From: Sphingomonas melonis
GTDB taxonomy: Bacteria; Pseudomonadota; Alphaproteobacteria; Sphingomonadales; Sphingomonadaceae
Direction: 5' to 3'
Assembly: GCF_013409985.1 (NCBI RefSeq)
Contig: NZ_JACCBY010000005.1
Span: forward strand, 185,651-249,650
Length of the DNA: 64,000 nucleotides
Shown: in pieces, positions 46,044-56,226 of the stretch
Layout of the letters: each line of letters starts with the position of its first letter
How positions within the stretch are numbered: position 1 is the stretch's first letter
Notes under the pieces: generated by a model
Seen by the model: the letters and a program-made list of their open reading frames with translations, nothing else
What the model was told of the DNA's origin: nothing
Database searches by the model: none
Position numbers and translations under genes: made by a program

Positions 46044-46820
46044 TTACCGCCCCGTCCACGTGCCGGGACGCTTCTCGACGAATGCCGCCATGCCTTCCTT
46101 CTGGTCCGCCGTGCCGAACAGGCCGTGGAACAGCCGCCGCTCGAACTGCACCCCCTGCGCCAGCGTCGTCTCGAACGCGGCGTTGACCATTTCCTTGTTC
46201 GCCAGCACCGCCAGCGGCGCCATGGCGGCGATCGTCGCGGCGGTCCTGACCGCCTCCTCGACGAGATCGGCGGCCGGGACGATGCGGCTGACCAGCCCGG
46301 CGCGTTCGGCCTCGGCGGCGTCCATCATCCGGCCGGTGAGGCACATCTCCATCGCCTTGGCCTTGCCGACCGCGCGGGCGAGCCGCTGCGAGCCGCCCAT
46401 CCCCGGGCTGACCGCCAGCTTCACCTCGGGCTGGCCGAACTTCGCCGTATCGGCGGCGAGGATGAAGTCGCACATCATCGCCAGCTCGCACCCGCCGCCC
46501 AGCGCATAGCCCGCCACCGCGGCGATGATCGGCTTGCGCGTCGCGGTCAGCCGTTCGTAGCCGGCGAAATGGTTGCTGCCGTACATCGCGGCGAAGTCCA
46601 TCGCCTGCATTTCCTTGATGTCCGCCCCCGCGGCGAACGCCTTGGCGCTGCCGGTCAGCACCGCGCAGCCCTGATCCGGATCGGCGTCGAACGCCGCCAG
46701 CGCGGCGAGCAGATCGTCGAGCACCTGCGCGTTGAGCGCGTTGAGCGCCTCGGGCCGGTTGAGCGTGATGAGCGTGACGCGGTCGCGCTGCTCGACGAGG
46801 ATGGTCTTATAGTCGGACAC
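46044..46820 (-). CDS. Enoyl-CoA hydratase
   Basis: 258 aa from a GTG start with AGGAG seven bases upstream. It is a crotonase fold with the oxyanion-hole segment [12 protein letters not shown] and both catalytic Glu residues (GGGCELAMM and [15 protein letters not shown]). It hydrates 2-enoyl-CoA. It follows a 3-hydroxyisobutyryl-CoA hydrolase-like gene by 11 bases, so methacrylyl-CoA hydration in valine breakdown is a fair inference. Confidence 0.93.
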   Translation of the reverse strand: MSDYKTILVEQRDRVTLITLNRPEALNALNAQVLDDLLAALAAFDADPDQGCAVLTGSAKAFAAGADIKEMQAMDFAAMYGSNHFAGYERLTATRKPIIAAVAGYALGGGCELAMMCDFILAADTAKFGQPEVKLAVSPGMGGSQRLARAVGKAKAMEMCLTGRMMDAAEAERAGLVSRIVPAADLVEEAVRTAATIAAMAPLAVLANKEMVNAAFETTLAQGVQFERRLFHGLFGTADQKEGMAAFVEKRPGTWTGR

Positions 46821-46831
46821 GGCGGCTCTCC

Positions 46832-47875
46832 TCATGCGGGCGTCCATGCCTCGCCCTCGGGCATGGGCGCGAAGATCTGGTCGATCACGTGGTCGGTAAC
46901 GTCCTCGGCACGCGCCGGCTGCCAGCGCGGTGCCTGGTCCTTGTCGACGATCACCGCACGCACCCCTTCGAGGAAGTCGTGGCGCTGCACGACGCGGCAG
47001 GCGACGGCATATTCCTGCACCATCTCGTCGGCGAAGCTCTGCATCAGGCCGCCGTCGTAGAGCAGGCGCAGCGACACCTTCATCGCCTGCGGCGATTTGG
47101 TGCGCAGGATGGCGCGCTGTTCGGCGGCGAAGGCACCATCGTCCGCCTCCAGCGTCGCCAGCACCTCTTCGAGCGTATCGGAGGCGAACAGGCGGTCGAT
47201 CTCCGCGCGATGGTCGAGCAGCCTGGCCGGCGGCGGCGCCACCGCGAGCCGGTCGAGGACACCCTCGATATTACGGGTATCGCCAAGGATCGCGGCCTTG
47301 GCCGACTCGACCGCGGCGGCGGGCAGGTAATGCGTCGCCAGCCCGAGCGCATGCGCCTCCGCCCCGTCGAGGCGGTGGCCGGTGAGCGCGAGGAACTGTC
47401 CGATCCGCCCCGGCAACCGCGACAGATACCAGCCGCCGCCGACATCGGGGAACAGGCCGATCCCCGTCTCCGGCATCGCGAATCGCGTGTTCTCGGTGGC
47501 GATGCGGTAGCGGCAGGGCAATGCGATGCCGACGCCGCCGCCCATCGTCACCCCGTCCATCACCGACACGGTCGGCTTGGCATAGGTGAACAGCCGGTGG
47601 TTCAGCCGGTATTCGCTGAGGAAGAACGCGCGCGCCGCCGCGCCGTCGCCGGCGCCGCTCTCGCTGAGCATGCGGATGTCGCCTCCGGCGCAGAAGCCGC
47701 GGCCCCCGGCATGGTCGAGCAGCACCGCAGCGACGTCGGCATCGGTCCGCCAGCCCTCCAGCGCGGCGAGCATGCCGTCGCACATGTCGCGATTGAGCGC
47801 GTGCAGCGCCTTGGGGCGGTTGAGGCGCAGCCGCCCGACGGCGCCCTCTGTGTGGATCAGCAGGTCATCGCTCAT
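46832..47875 (-). CDS. 3-hydroxyisobutyryl-CoA hydrolase-like crotonase
   Basis: 347 aa. Crotonase fold with [24 protein letters not shown], and the HIBCH signature [23 protein letters not shown], with the C-terminal extension ([25 protein letters not shown]) that separates it from plain hydratases. HIBCH releases CoA from 3-hydroxyisobutyryl-CoA in valine catabolism. The start MSDDLLIH was taken over a longer frame that runs into the divergent kinase gene. Confidence 0.93.
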   Translation of the reverse strand: MSDDLLIHTEGAVGRLRLNRPKALHALNRDMCDGMLAALEGWRTDADVAAVLLDHAGGRGFCAGGDIRMLSESGAGDGAAARAFFLSEYRLNHRLFTYAKPTVSVMDGVTMGGGVGIALPCRYRIATENTRFAMPETGIGLFPDVGGGWYLSRLPGRIGQFLALTGHRLDGAEAHALGLATHYLPAAAVESAKAAILGDTRNIEGVLDRLAVAPPPARLLDHRAEIDRLFASDTLEEVLATLEADDGAFAAEQRAILRTKSPQAMKVSLRLLYDGGLMQSFADEMVQEYAVACRVVQRHDFLEGVRAVIVDKDQAPRWQPARAEDVTDHVIDQIFAPMPEGEAWTPA

Positions 47876-47976
47876 GCCCCGCCTTTGACCCGCACATGGC
47901 GCCGCGTCCATACCGAACCGACGAACAGCCCCGCGCATGGTTTGACACGCGCGAGCCAAATCCGCATTTCCGTGGG

Positions 47977-50580
47977 ATGTCCGTTGCTTTTCCCCCATCT
48001 GCCGATTCCGCTGCAACCGCCTGGCCGATCGAGGGCGGCGCCTGCGGGGCGCTGATCCGCGCGTTCGACTGGGGCGCCACCGCGCTCGGCCCCGTCGCCG
48101 GCTGGTCGGCGACGCTGCGCACCACCGTGTCGAATATCGTCAATTCGCCGATCCCCAAGGTGCTGATGTGGGGCGACGATCACGTCATGCTCTACAACGA
48201 CGGCTATGCGGAGATTGCCGGCGCCAATCATCCGGCGGCGCTGGGCGGCACGGTCGCGACCGTCTGGCCGGAGATATGGGACTGGAACGCCGCGATCCTC
48301 GCCCGCGGTTTCGCCGGCGAGGTGATGCGCTACCGCGACCAGCCAATGACGCTGGCGCGCAGCGGCCGGCCCGAGCAACTGTTCCTCGACCTCTTCTACA
48401 CCCCCGTCCACGACGAACACGGCCGCGTCGCCGGCGTGATGTGCACGGTGATCGACAATACCGCGCGCGTCGCGACCGAGGCGGCGCTGCGCGCGAGCAA
48501 CGGCCGTTTCCGCGCGGCGATGGACGCGGTGCATGGCGTGCTGTGGACCAACACCGCCGATGGCCAAATGACCGGCGAACAGCCCGGCTGGCAGGCGCTG
48601 ACCGGACAGACGCAGGCGGACTATAGCGGCTATGGCTGGAGCAGCGCGGTCCATCCCGACGACGCCGCGCCGACGGTCGCCGCCTGGGAAGCGGCGGTGG
48701 CGGCGCGATCGACCTTCATCTTCGAACATCGCGTGCGCCGCCATGACGGCGCGTGGCGCGACTGCCTGATCCGCGCGCTGCCGATCCAGGATGCCGAGGG
48801 CGGCATCGTCGAATGGGTCGGCGTGCATACCGACATCACCGAGCAGCGCGCCGCCGAGCGCAGCCTGCGCGACCAGGCCGACCATCTCGCGCGGCAGGTG
48901 CGGCATCGCGAACGCGCCGAGGAGCAGCTTCGCCAGCTCAACGAACATCTCGAAGCGCGGGTGATCGCCGAGATCGGCGAGCGGCGGCAGGCCGAGGCGG
49001 CGCTCGCCCAGTCGCAGAAGATGGAGACGATCGGCAAGCTGACCGGCGGCGTCGCGCACGATTTCAACAATCTGCTCCAGGTCGTCTCGGGCAACCTGCA
49101 ATTGCTCGCCAAGGATATCGCCGGCAACGACCGCGCCGAGCGCCGCGTCGCCAATGCGATGGCGGGCGTGTCGCGCGGGTCGAAGCTCGCCGCGCAATTG
49201 CTCGCCTTCGGCCGCCGGCAGGCGCTCGAGCCCAAGGTCGTCAACGTCACCCGCTTCGTCCGCGGCATGGACGACATGCTCCGCCGCGCGATCGGCGAGG
49301 GGATCGAGGTGGAGACGGTGTTCGGCGGCGGCCTGTGGAACTGCTTCATCGATCCCGCGCAGATCGAGAATGCGCTGCTCAACCTCGCGATCAACGCGCG
49401 CGACGCGATGAACGGCACCGGCAAGCTGACCATCGAACTCGCCAATGCCGCGCTCGACGATCATTACTGCCGCACGCACGACGAGGTGACGCCGGGCCAA
49501 TATGTGATGCTGGCGGTCAGCGACACCGGCTGCGGCATGGCGCCGGACATCGTCAGCAAGGTGTTCGAGCCGTTCTTCTCGACCAAGTCGGAGGGCAAGG
49601 GATCGGGGCTCGGCCTGTCGATGGTCTATGGCTTCGTCAAACAGTCCGGCGGCCATGTGAAGATCTATTCCGAGGTCGGCGAGGGCACGACGATCAAGCT
49701 GTACCTGCCGCGCAGCAGCGAGGCCGAGGATATCGAGATCGTCTCCGACATGGGCGCGATCGAGGGCGGCAGCGAGACGGTGCTGGTCGTCGAGGACGAC
49801 GAGGAGGTGCGCGCGACGGTGGTCGAGATGCTCACCGACCTCGGCTATCGCGTGCTGAAGGCGGTCGACGCGCAGAGCGCGCTGAGCGTCATCGAGAGCG
49901 GCATTCCGATCGACATGCTGTTCACCGACGTGGTGATGCCGGGCACGCTCAAGAGCCCGGAACTGGCGCGCAAGGCCAAGGAGCGGCTGCCCGAACTCGC
50001 GGTGCTGTTCACCAGCGGCTATACCGAGAATTCGATCGTCCATGGCGGCCGGCTGGATGCGGGCGTCGAGCTGCTGTCCAAACCCTATACGCGTGAGGCC
50101 CTGGCGCGAAAGTTCCGCCACGTGCTCGCCAACCAGCGCCAGCGCGCGACCGGCGTCGCGGCGCGAACGACGGTGCCGGGCCAGGCGGGCCGCGCCGGCC
50201 AGGTAACCGTGCTGCTGGTCGAGGACGATGCGGTGATCCGCGCGACGACCGCCGATCTGCTCAAGGCGGGCGGCTATGTCGTCGTCGACGCGGCGAGCGC
50301 CGAGGATGCGGCGACCGCCTTGCAGACGGTGCCGATCCACGTGCTGGTGACCGACGTCAACCTGCCCGGTGCGTCCGGCCCGGAGTTCGCGGTGAAGGCG
50401 CGCGAGTTGCGGCCGGGCGTGGGGATCGTCTTCGCCACCGGTGACACCGGCGCAGTGCCGGCGGGCACCGGCGCGGTGCTGCTGGCGAAGCCGTATGGGA
50501 CCGACGCGTTGCAGGCGGCGATCGCCGCGGCGCTGCCCGGCGGCGTGATGGTCGAGCGGACGCTGGAGCGCGAGGGGTAA
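47977..50580 (+). CDS. Hybrid histidine kinase: PAS domains, kinase core, two receiver domains
   Basis: 867 aa, no membrane segment seen. The N-terminal ~150 residues look like a PAS/GAF-type sensor (LMWGDDHVMLYNDGYAEI). A second PAS with PAC follows (about 165-290: FRAAMDAVHGVLWT, EWVGVHTDITEQ), then a coiled coil and the H-box (TGGVAHDFNNLLQ). HATPase motifs are LLNLAINARDAM, DTGCGM, GKGSGLGLSM. Two receivers come last (VLVVEDDEEVRA with Asp in MLFTDVVMPG; VLLVEDDAVIRA with Asp in VLVTDVNLPG). The type is a cytosolic HWE/blue-light-like or stress-sensing hybrid kinase; the signal is unknown. Confidence 0.93.
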   Translation: MSVAFPPSADSAATAWPIEGGACGALIRAFDWGATALGPVAGWSATLRTTVSNIVNSPIPKVLMWGDDHVMLYNDGYAEIAGANHPAALGGTVATVWPEIWDWNAAILARGFAGEVMRYRDQPMTLARSGRPEQLFLDLFYTPVHDEHGRVAGVMCTVIDNTARVATEAALRASNGRFRAAMDAVHGVLWTNTADGQMTGEQPGWQALTGQTQADYSGYGWSSAVHPDDAAPTVAAWEAAVAARSTFIFEHRVRRHDGAWRDCLIRALPIQDAEGGIVEWVGVHTDITEQRAAERSLRDQADHLARQVRHRERAEEQLRQLNEHLEARVIAEIGERRQAEAALAQSQKMETIGKLTGGVAHDFNNLLQVVSGNLQLLAKDIAGNDRAERRVANAMAGVSRGSKLAAQLLAFGRRQALEPKVVNVTRFVRGMDDMLRRAIGEGIEVETVFGGGLWNCFIDPAQIENALLNLAINARDAMNGTGKLTIELANAALDDHYCRTHDEVTPGQYVMLAVSDTGCGMAPDIVSKVFEPFFSTKSEGKGSGLGLSMVYGFVKQSGGHVKIYSEVGEGTTIKLYLPRSSEAEDIEIVSDMGAIEGGSETVLVVEDDEEVRATVVEMLTDLGYRVLKAVDAQSALSVIESGIPIDMLFTDVVMPGTLKSPELARKAKERLPELAVLFTSGYTENSIVHGGRLDAGVELLSKPYTREALARKFRHVLANQRQRATGVAARTTVPGQAGRAGQVTVLLVEDDAVIRATTADLLKAGGYVVVDAASAEDAATALQTVPIHVLVTDVNLPGASGPEFAVKARELRPGVGIVFATGDTGAVPAGTGAVLLAKPYGTDALQAAIAAALPGGVMVERTLEREG

Positions 50581-50625
50581 CGGCAGCCACGCCGTCGTTC
50601 CGCCCCTGCCGCAGCGGGATCCGCC

Positions 50626-52248
50626 TCAATCGTAGGCCGCGTCCCACATCAGCGTCCTGATCCGGTCGGCGGTCAGCTCCTCCGCCGCGACGGTCGCGAC
50701 GCCGTCGGCGACCGCGGCCTGCGCCACGACCACGGCGATGCGCAACGCCACGTCGCGCAAGGCGTCGATCGGCGGCAGCAGCGTCTCGCCCTCGCCGCCG
50801 AGCGCGCCCAGCGCCCGTGCGGCGGCCATGAACATGCCGTCGGTCATCCGCGTCGCACCGGCGGCCAGCGCGCCGAGGCCGACACCGGGGAAGATGTAGA
50901 CGTTGTTGACCTGCGTCACGCCGGCGACTCCGAACGGGCTGCCGGTGCCGACGATCGCGCGCCCGTCCGTCCACGCCAGCACGTCGGCGGGATGCGCCTC
51001 GGCGCGCGACACCGGGTTGGCGAGCGGGAAGATCACCGGCCGGGTGCAGCCTGCCGCCATCGTCCGCACCACCGCTTTGGTAAAGCTGCCCGGCTGGCCG
51101 GAGGCGCCGATCAGCACCGTCGGCCGCACCGCCTGCACCGTCTCCAACAGGCTGAGATCGCCGTCGGCATTCCGCGCCCAGCCCGCCACCTCGGCGGGAT
51201 CGCGCGCGAGCAACGCCTGCGGCGCGGTGAGCTTCACCATGTCCGACACGATCAGCCCGTCGCGATCGACCGCCCAGATCCGCGCGCGCGCCGCCGCTTC
51301 GTCGAGCCCCTCGGCGCGCAATGCCTGCACCAGCAGTTCGGCGACGCCGCTGCCCGCCGCGCCGGCGCCGAACAGCACGATGCGCTGCTCGGTCAGGCTG
51401 GCGCCGGTGCGGCCGATCGCCGACAGCAGGGTGCCGACCGCGGTCGCGGCGGTACCCTGGATATCGTCGTTGAAGCTGAGCAGCCGGTCGCGATAGCGGG
51501 CAAGCAGCTCATAGGCATTGTGCCCGGCGAAATCCTCCCATTGCAGCAGCACATTGGGCCAGCGCGCCGCCACCGCCTCGACGAACGCCTCGACGAACGC
51601 GGCATAGTCCGCGCCGCGGACGCGGGGATTGCGCCAGCCGACGTAGAGCGGATCGTCGCGCAGCCCGGCATTGTCGGTGCCGACGTCGAGCAGGATCGGC
51701 AACACTTCGGCCGGGTGGATGCCGGCGCAGGCGGTGTAGAGCGCGAGCTTGCCGATCGGGATGCCCATCCCCCCTGCCCCCTGGTCGCCGAGGCCGAGGA
51801 TGCGCTCGCCATCGCTGACCACGATCACCTTGACCCGGTCGAGCGCGGGATCGGCGAGGATGTCGGCGATCCGGTCGCGGTTGGGATAGCTGAGGAACAG
51901 GCCGCGCGGCTTGCGCCAGATCTCGCTGAACCGCTCGCAGCCTACCCCGACGGTCGGCGTGTAGACCAGCGGCAGCATCCGCGGCAGGTCGGCCTGGACG
52001 AGCGCGTGGAACAGCACCTCGTTGGAATCCTGCAACTCGCGCAGGAAGGCATAGCGGTGGAAATCGTCCGCCATGCCGTCGAGCACCCGCCGCCGCCGCA
52101 CGATCTGGCTTTCCAGCGTGCCGACGTGTGGGGGCAGCAGGCCATGCAGGCCGAACCGGTCGCGCTCCTCCTCGGTAAAGGCGGTGCCTTTGTTGGTCAG
52201 CGGGTCGGCGAGCAGGGCACGGGCGGCGGCGTGGAAGGCAGGAGACAT
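50626..52248 (-). CDS. maeA: NAD-dependent malic enzyme
   Basis: 540 aa. VYTPTVGVGCERFSEI, KVIVVSDGERILGLGDQGAGGMGIPIGK and the NAD-binding VLFGAGAAGSGVAELL are typical of SfcA/MaeA. LANPVSRAEAHPADVLAWTDG and FIFPGV-like (YIFPGVGLG) segments are present. It decarboxylates malate to pyruvate with NAD+ and Mn2+. It lies nine bases after a porin gene and downstream of dctA, so uptake and oxidation of C4-dicarboxylates are linked. Confidence 0.97.
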   Translation of the reverse strand: MSPAFHAAARALLADPLTNKGTAFTEEERDRFGLHGLLPPHVGTLESQIVRRRRVLDGMADDFHRYAFLRELQDSNEVLFHALVQADLPRMLPLVYTPTVGVGCERFSEIWRKPRGLFLSYPNRDRIADILADPALDRVKVIVVSDGERILGLGDQGAGGMGIPIGKLALYTACAGIHPAEVLPILLDVGTDNAGLRDDPLYVGWRNPRVRGADYAAFVEAFVEAVAARWPNVLLQWEDFAGHNAYELLARYRDRLLSFNDDIQGTAATAVGTLLSAIGRTGASLTEQRIVLFGAGAAGSGVAELLVQALRAEGLDEAAARARIWAVDRDGLIVSDMVKLTAPQALLARDPAEVAGWARNADGDLSLLETVQAVRPTVLIGASGQPGSFTKAVVRTMAAGCTRPVIFPLANPVSRAEAHPADVLAWTDGRAIVGTGSPFGVAGVTQVNNVYIFPGVGLGALAAGATRMTDGMFMAAARALGALGGEGETLLPPIDALRDVALRIAVVVAQAAVADGVATVAAEELTADRIRTLMWDAAYD

Positions 52249-52257
52249 GGCACCCTC

Positions 52258-53757
52258 TTAGAAGCGGAAGCTGAGCCAGCCGGCCATGAAGTCGGAGCTC
52301 TTGAACCCCGCCTTCGACAGCGACGGCCCGGCGGCGAGATGCTCGTAGCGGCCGGTGAACGACAGCCGCGGGCTGATCGACCACACACCCTGCAGGCGCA
52401 TCACGTCGCCGATTTTCGACTCACCGACGCGCTGCGTGCCGGCGAACGGCTGGCCGTTGGCGCGATACACCGCGTCCGTGACACTATCGCGCCAGGCGAG
52501 CTGATATTCGGCGGTGAGACGCACCGACTTCACCGGCGAGAAGGTGAAGTTCGGCGCGACTGCGATCAGGTTCGACGGGGTCAGGAACAGGCCGTAGCTG
52601 TAATAGATGTTGTTGCCGAACGGCGCATAGGCGTCGCGCAGCTTGCCGTCGCCATAGCCGCCGCCACCGCTCGCATAATCCATGTGGATGCCGACGCGCG
52701 GCGCGGTCTTCGATGTGCCGAGCCGGTAGGTCTGCGCGAAGAACAGCTGCCAGGCGTCGATGTCCTGGTTGATGTAATGGCCGTATTGATGGTTGATCGT
52801 CCAGTCGACGGTGACCGGGCCGGCATCGCCATAGATATGCGTGCCGACATAATAGCGCGTCGCCGGGCCGATGCGGCCGCCCCAGGCGCCGACGGTGTTG
52901 CGCCGCCGCCAGAAGAACGGATCGACAAACAGCTTCGACCCGCCGAGCCAGCTGTTTGGCACGGCATAGCCGAGCGTCACGCCCGAGAAGCGCCGCGCCG
53001 GATCGCTGATATCGTCGTCGGTGCCGAGGTCGCCGTATTGCGTCGGCTTGAAGTCGAACAGATCGGCGCGCACCCGGCTGCCCCGCGCCCAGGCGCGGAT
53101 GCCGTTGAGCGTGTAGCGGATCGTGTTGTTGTCGCGCTGCGAGGTGAGCAGATTGGGACCGTCGGTGAATTCCTGCCGGCCGTAGCGAGCGCCGACGGCG
53201 ACACCGCCGACCTCCGCATTGCCCTCGACGAACGCCTGTTGCAGCACGAGGTCGTTGCGCAGCGTCGCCGCCGGCGCGCCGAGTTCGACCCCCGAGATGC
53301 CGCCGTGCGCCAGCTCGGCATAGGCGCGGAAGTGCGGCCCGACGTGGAGGTCGGCACCGCCGACGATACGGTTGATGTCCTGCCGCTGCGCGCGGCTGTC
53401 GCGCAGGTTGGGATTGGTGGTGTGGTTGACGCGCAGCCGCACCTCGCCCGACAGCGTCAGATAGACGTCGCCGTCGCTGTCGAGCGGCAGGAACTTGAGG
53501 CGATCGAGGAAGTCGTCGCGCTTCGCGGGATCGCGATAGCTGCGCCAATCCTCGGCCCAGCGCGACAGGTTGAAGCCGTTGGTCGTCGCGCCATCCCCCG
53601 ACGCCGCGGCGGGATAGGTGGTGACGGTCGGCGTCGCGGGATCGCGGGTCTGGCCCGACTCGCTCGGCGCGACGCTGGTCTGCGCGGTGGCGGCAGTGGC
53701 GGTCGCGAGGGTGAGCAAGGCAGTGGCGCCGGCAAGGGCACGGGCGTGATGGATCAT
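52258..53757 (-). CDS. Outer-membrane beta-barrel porin (alginate-export-like family)
   Basis: 499 aa. A signal peptide (MIHHARALAGATALLTLATA) precedes beta-strand-rich sequence with alternating aromatic residues. The C-terminus ends in Phe (GWLSFRF), as expected for BAM-inserted barrels. YLTLSGEVRLRVNH, YAELAHGGISG and ARYGRQEFTDG fit the alginate-export (AlgE-type) family. Despite the name, members carry various substrates. Location between dctA and maeA suggests entry of dicarboxylates or a related acid. Confidence 0.88.
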   Translation of the reverse strand: MIHHARALAGATALLTLATATAATAQTSVAPSESGQTRDPATPTVTTYPAAASGDGATTNGFNLSRWAEDWRSYRDPAKRDDFLDRLKFLPLDSDGDVYLTLSGEVRLRVNHTTNPNLRDSRAQRQDINRIVGGADLHVGPHFRAYAELAHGGISGVELGAPAATLRNDLVLQQAFVEGNAEVGGVAVGARYGRQEFTDGPNLLTSQRDNNTIRYTLNGIRAWARGSRVRADLFDFKPTQYGDLGTDDDISDPARRFSGVTLGYAVPNSWLGGSKLFVDPFFWRRRNTVGAWGGRIGPATRYYVGTHIYGDAGPVTVDWTINHQYGHYINQDIDAWQLFFAQTYRLGTSKTAPRVGIHMDYASGGGGYGDGKLRDAYAPFGNNIYYSYGLFLTPSNLIAVAPNFTFSPVKSVRLTAEYQLAWRDSVTDAVYRANGQPFAGTQRVGESKIGDVMRLQGVWSISPRLSFTGRYEHLAAGPSLSKAGFKSSDFMAGWLSFRF

Positions 53758-53877
53758 GGCTTCGGTCCTTATGGGCCGCGCGTCGCCCCCACCCCTTCTA
53801 GCGGCAGCCGCCGCCCTCCCCCAACGCGGGTCGGGCAGAACGGACGGGTGCCGCGCAGGGCGAGGGCCGGCAGGCGA

Positions 53878-55227
53878 TTATTCGGCGGGCACCGCGTGGG
53901 CCGGCAGCTGGTCGATGCGGACCGCGTGGCCGTGCAGCGCCGCATGGAGCTGCTCGGTGTCGAGCCGCCCTTCCCAGCGCGAGACGACGACCGTCGCCAC
54001 TGCATTGCCGATGAAGTTGGTCAGGCTGCGGCATTCGCTCATGAAGCGGTCGACGCCGAGGATCAGCGCCATGCCCGCGACCGGCACGCTCGGTACGATC
54101 GACAGCGTCGCAGCGAGCGTGATGAAGCCCGCGCCGGTGACCCCTGCCGCGCCCTTGGACGACAGCATCGCCACGCCGAGCAGCAGCAATTGCTGGCCGA
54201 GCGTCAGGTCGACGTTGCACGCCTGGGCGATGAACAGCGCCGCCAGCGTCATGTAGATGTTGGTGCCGTCGAGGTTGAACGAATAGCCGGTCGGCACGAC
54301 CAGGCCGACGATCGACTTGGGGCAACCGGCGCGCTCCATCTTCTCGATCAGCGCGGGCAGCGCGCTTTCCGATGAGGAGGTGCCGAGCACCAGCAGCAGC
54401 TCCGCCTTGAGGTAGGAGATCAGGCGCAGGATCGAGAAACCGCACAGCCAGCTCACCGTGCCGAGCACGACCAGCACGAACAGCAGTGAAGTGAAGTAGA
54501 AGGTACCGACCAGCATCGCGAGATTGGCGAGCGTGCCGACGCCATATTTGCCGATGGTGAAGGCCATCGCGCCGAACGCGCCGATGGGCGCCGCCTTCAT
54601 GACGATGCTGACCACCTTGAAGAAAGCGAGCGACACGTCTTCGAGGACGCTCAGCACCTTGTCGCCGCGGTCGCCGATCAGCGCCAGCGCGATGCCGAAC
54701 AGGATCGACACGAACAGCACCTGGAGGATGTTGCCCTGGGTCAGCGAGGACAGGAAGGTGTCGGGGATGATGCCGGTCAGGAAGCCGGTGATCGTCGATT
54801 CATGCGCCTTTTCGGCGAATTCGGCGACCTTGCTGGTGTCGAGGCTGGCGGGATCGATGTTGAGCCCCGCGCCCGGACGGACGACGTTGGCGACGATCAG
54901 GCCGACGATCAGCGCGAGCGTCGAGAAGAACAGGAAATAGATGAAGGCCTTGCCCGCGACGCGGCCGACCGCGCCGAGATCGCGCATACCGGCGATACCG
55001 GTGACGATGGTCAGGAAGATCACCGGTGCGATCACCATCTTGACCAGCTTGATGAACGCATCGCCGATCGGCTTCATCGCCTCGCCGGTTTGCGGCGCAA
55101 AATGGCCGAGCAGCACGCCGGCGACGATCGCGACGAGAACCTGCAGGTAGAGTTGCGCATACCAGGGTTTGGCGGCCGGCGGTACGGCCGGGCCTCCGGA
55201 TGGCGTCGCGGCGACGGTGATGCTCAT
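53878..55227 (-). CDS. dctA: C4-dicarboxylate transporter DctA
   Basis: 449 aa with eight membrane helices and re-entrant loops. The substrate loops read [22 protein letters not shown] and [20 protein letters not shown], classical for DctA. It imports succinate, fumarate and malate with protons. The upstream 215 bp is the likely control region and contains AT-rich DNA (ACATTAAGTCACTGATAAAC on the coding strand); no sigma-54 promoter was recognised. Confidence 0.97.
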   Translation of the reverse strand: MSITVAATPSGGPAVPPAAKPWYAQLYLQVLVAIVAGVLLGHFAPQTGEAMKPIGDAFIKLVKMVIAPVIFLTIVTGIAGMRDLGAVGRVAGKAFIYFLFFSTLALIVGLIVANVVRPGAGLNIDPASLDTSKVAEFAEKAHESTITGFLTGIIPDTFLSSLTQGNILQVLFVSILFGIALALIGDRGDKVLSVLEDVSLAFFKVVSIVMKAAPIGAFGAMAFTIGKYGVGTLANLAMLVGTFYFTSLLFVLVVLGTVSWLCGFSILRLISYLKAELLLVLGTSSSESALPALIEKMERAGCPKSIVGLVVPTGYSFNLDGTNIYMTLAALFIAQACNVDLTLGQQLLLLGVAMLSSKGAAGVTGAGFITLAATLSIVPSVPVAGMALILGVDRFMSECRSLTNFIGNAVATVVVSRWEGRLDTEQLHAALHGHAVRIDQLPAHAVPAE

Positions 55228-55403
55228 GGGTTGCCTCTCATCCTCTATGACGGCGCAGACCGGCTCTTCTGGCCGCGATGCGTTACCGGAGAATGCCGCG
55301 ATCCCGGCGGGACAGGCAACTGCATCGGGTGAACTTAAATACCGTTGTTTATCAGTGACTTAATGTTTTTTTCGAGGAAAGGGTGCGGGCGGCAATCGCC
55401 ATC

Positions 55404-55440
55404 GGACCGCGGATGTGTGCAAAAAGTTGCACAGGGTCCG
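55404..55440. promoter_or_regulatory. Palindrome between ogt and dctA
   Basis: TGTGCAA-AAAG-TTGCACA (55416-55433) is a perfect seven-base dyad, flanked by a partial outer pair (CGGACC / GGTCCG). It sits directly after the ogt stop and about 190 bp before dctA. No T-run follows on either strand, so it may be a protein-binding site rather than a terminator. Confidence 0.5.
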
Positions 55441-55442
55441 CG

Positions 55443-55937
55443 TCACAGCGGCAGTTCGCCGGCGCGCCGTTCGAGCGCGAGCAGCATTGCCTTCGCCGCC
55501 AAGCCGCCGGCGAAGCCGGTGAGGTGGCCGACATGGCCGACGACGCGGTGGCAGGGTGCGATGATCGACAGCGGGTTGCGCCCGTTCGCGGCGCCGACTG
55601 CGCGCGATGCCGCCGGCCGGCCGATCGCCCGCGCCAGCGCCCCGTAGCTGCGCGTCTCGCCATAGGGGATGGCGAGCAACGCCGCCCAAACCTGCTTTTG
55701 GAAAGCCGTTCCCCGCCAGTCGAGCGGCAGGTCGAACCGGGTGCGGATACCGGCGAAATAGTCGCCGAGCTGGCGCGCGGTGTCGATCAGGATCGGGTGG
55801 TCGCCATGCGGCATGGCGGGACCGAGGCGCACGCGTAGCGGGTCGTCGTTCGGCCACAGGACCGCGACGAGGCCGGTATCGCTCGCCACCAGCGTCAGCG
55901 GGCCGACCGGCGAGTCGCAGAGGGCGTTGCAGAGCAT
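55443..55937 (-). CDS. ogt: Methylated-DNA-[protein]-cysteine S-methyltransferase
   Basis: 164 aa. The active-site motif is [13 protein letters not shown] with the acceptor Cys. The helix-turn-helix ([28 protein letters not shown]) and the Asn hinge GAANGRNPL are present. It removes methyl groups from O6-methylguanine in one-time suicide transfer. An in-frame ATG at 56132 would add 65 residues; [10 protein letters not shown] was taken because similarity to the family starts there, but no strong ribosome-binding site is visible. Confidence 0.92.
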   Translation of the reverse strand: MLCNALCDSPVGPLTLVASDTGLVAVLWPNDDPLRVRLGPAMPHGDHPILIDTARQLGDYFAGIRTRFDLPLDWRGTAFQKQVWAALLAIPYGETRSYGALARAIGRPAASRAVGAANGRNPLSIIAPCHRVVGHVGHLTGFAGGLAAKAMLLALERRAGELPL

Positions 55938-56226
55938 GGTGCCGGTCGTAGCAGCGGCCGTGTCGATATGCCCTATCCTGTTCCCGGCAAGCTGGACGCC
56001 AGGCAGAGCAAGGGCGCCGGCCATGCGGATGGGCGGCCGCGCCTCGCCCGACAGGATCAAGGTTGGGGGCAAGATTCGGGTCTTTTCAACCGCTTCGTCC
56101 GCTGCTCCGCCGATACGGGCTAACCGCTTCATATGTCTTACTTATCGACAAGCCGTTCGCCGCTTGGTAGCGCCACCATCAGCAATGCGGCGCCGACAGG
56201 CGTCGCCGCGATCTGGGAGGATGACG

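Noticed and set aside
47872..50340. Minus-strand 822-codon open frame opposite the hybrid kinase
   Set aside because: The kinase on the plus strand has full domain motifs; the opposite frame has only Arg/Gly/Asp-rich sequence.
50992..54375. Plus-strand open frame of over 1,100 codons opposite malic enzyme, porin and DctA
   Set aside because: It is opposite three recognised genes, low-complexity in Arg, Gly and Ala, and crosses their intergenic gaps without any start signal.
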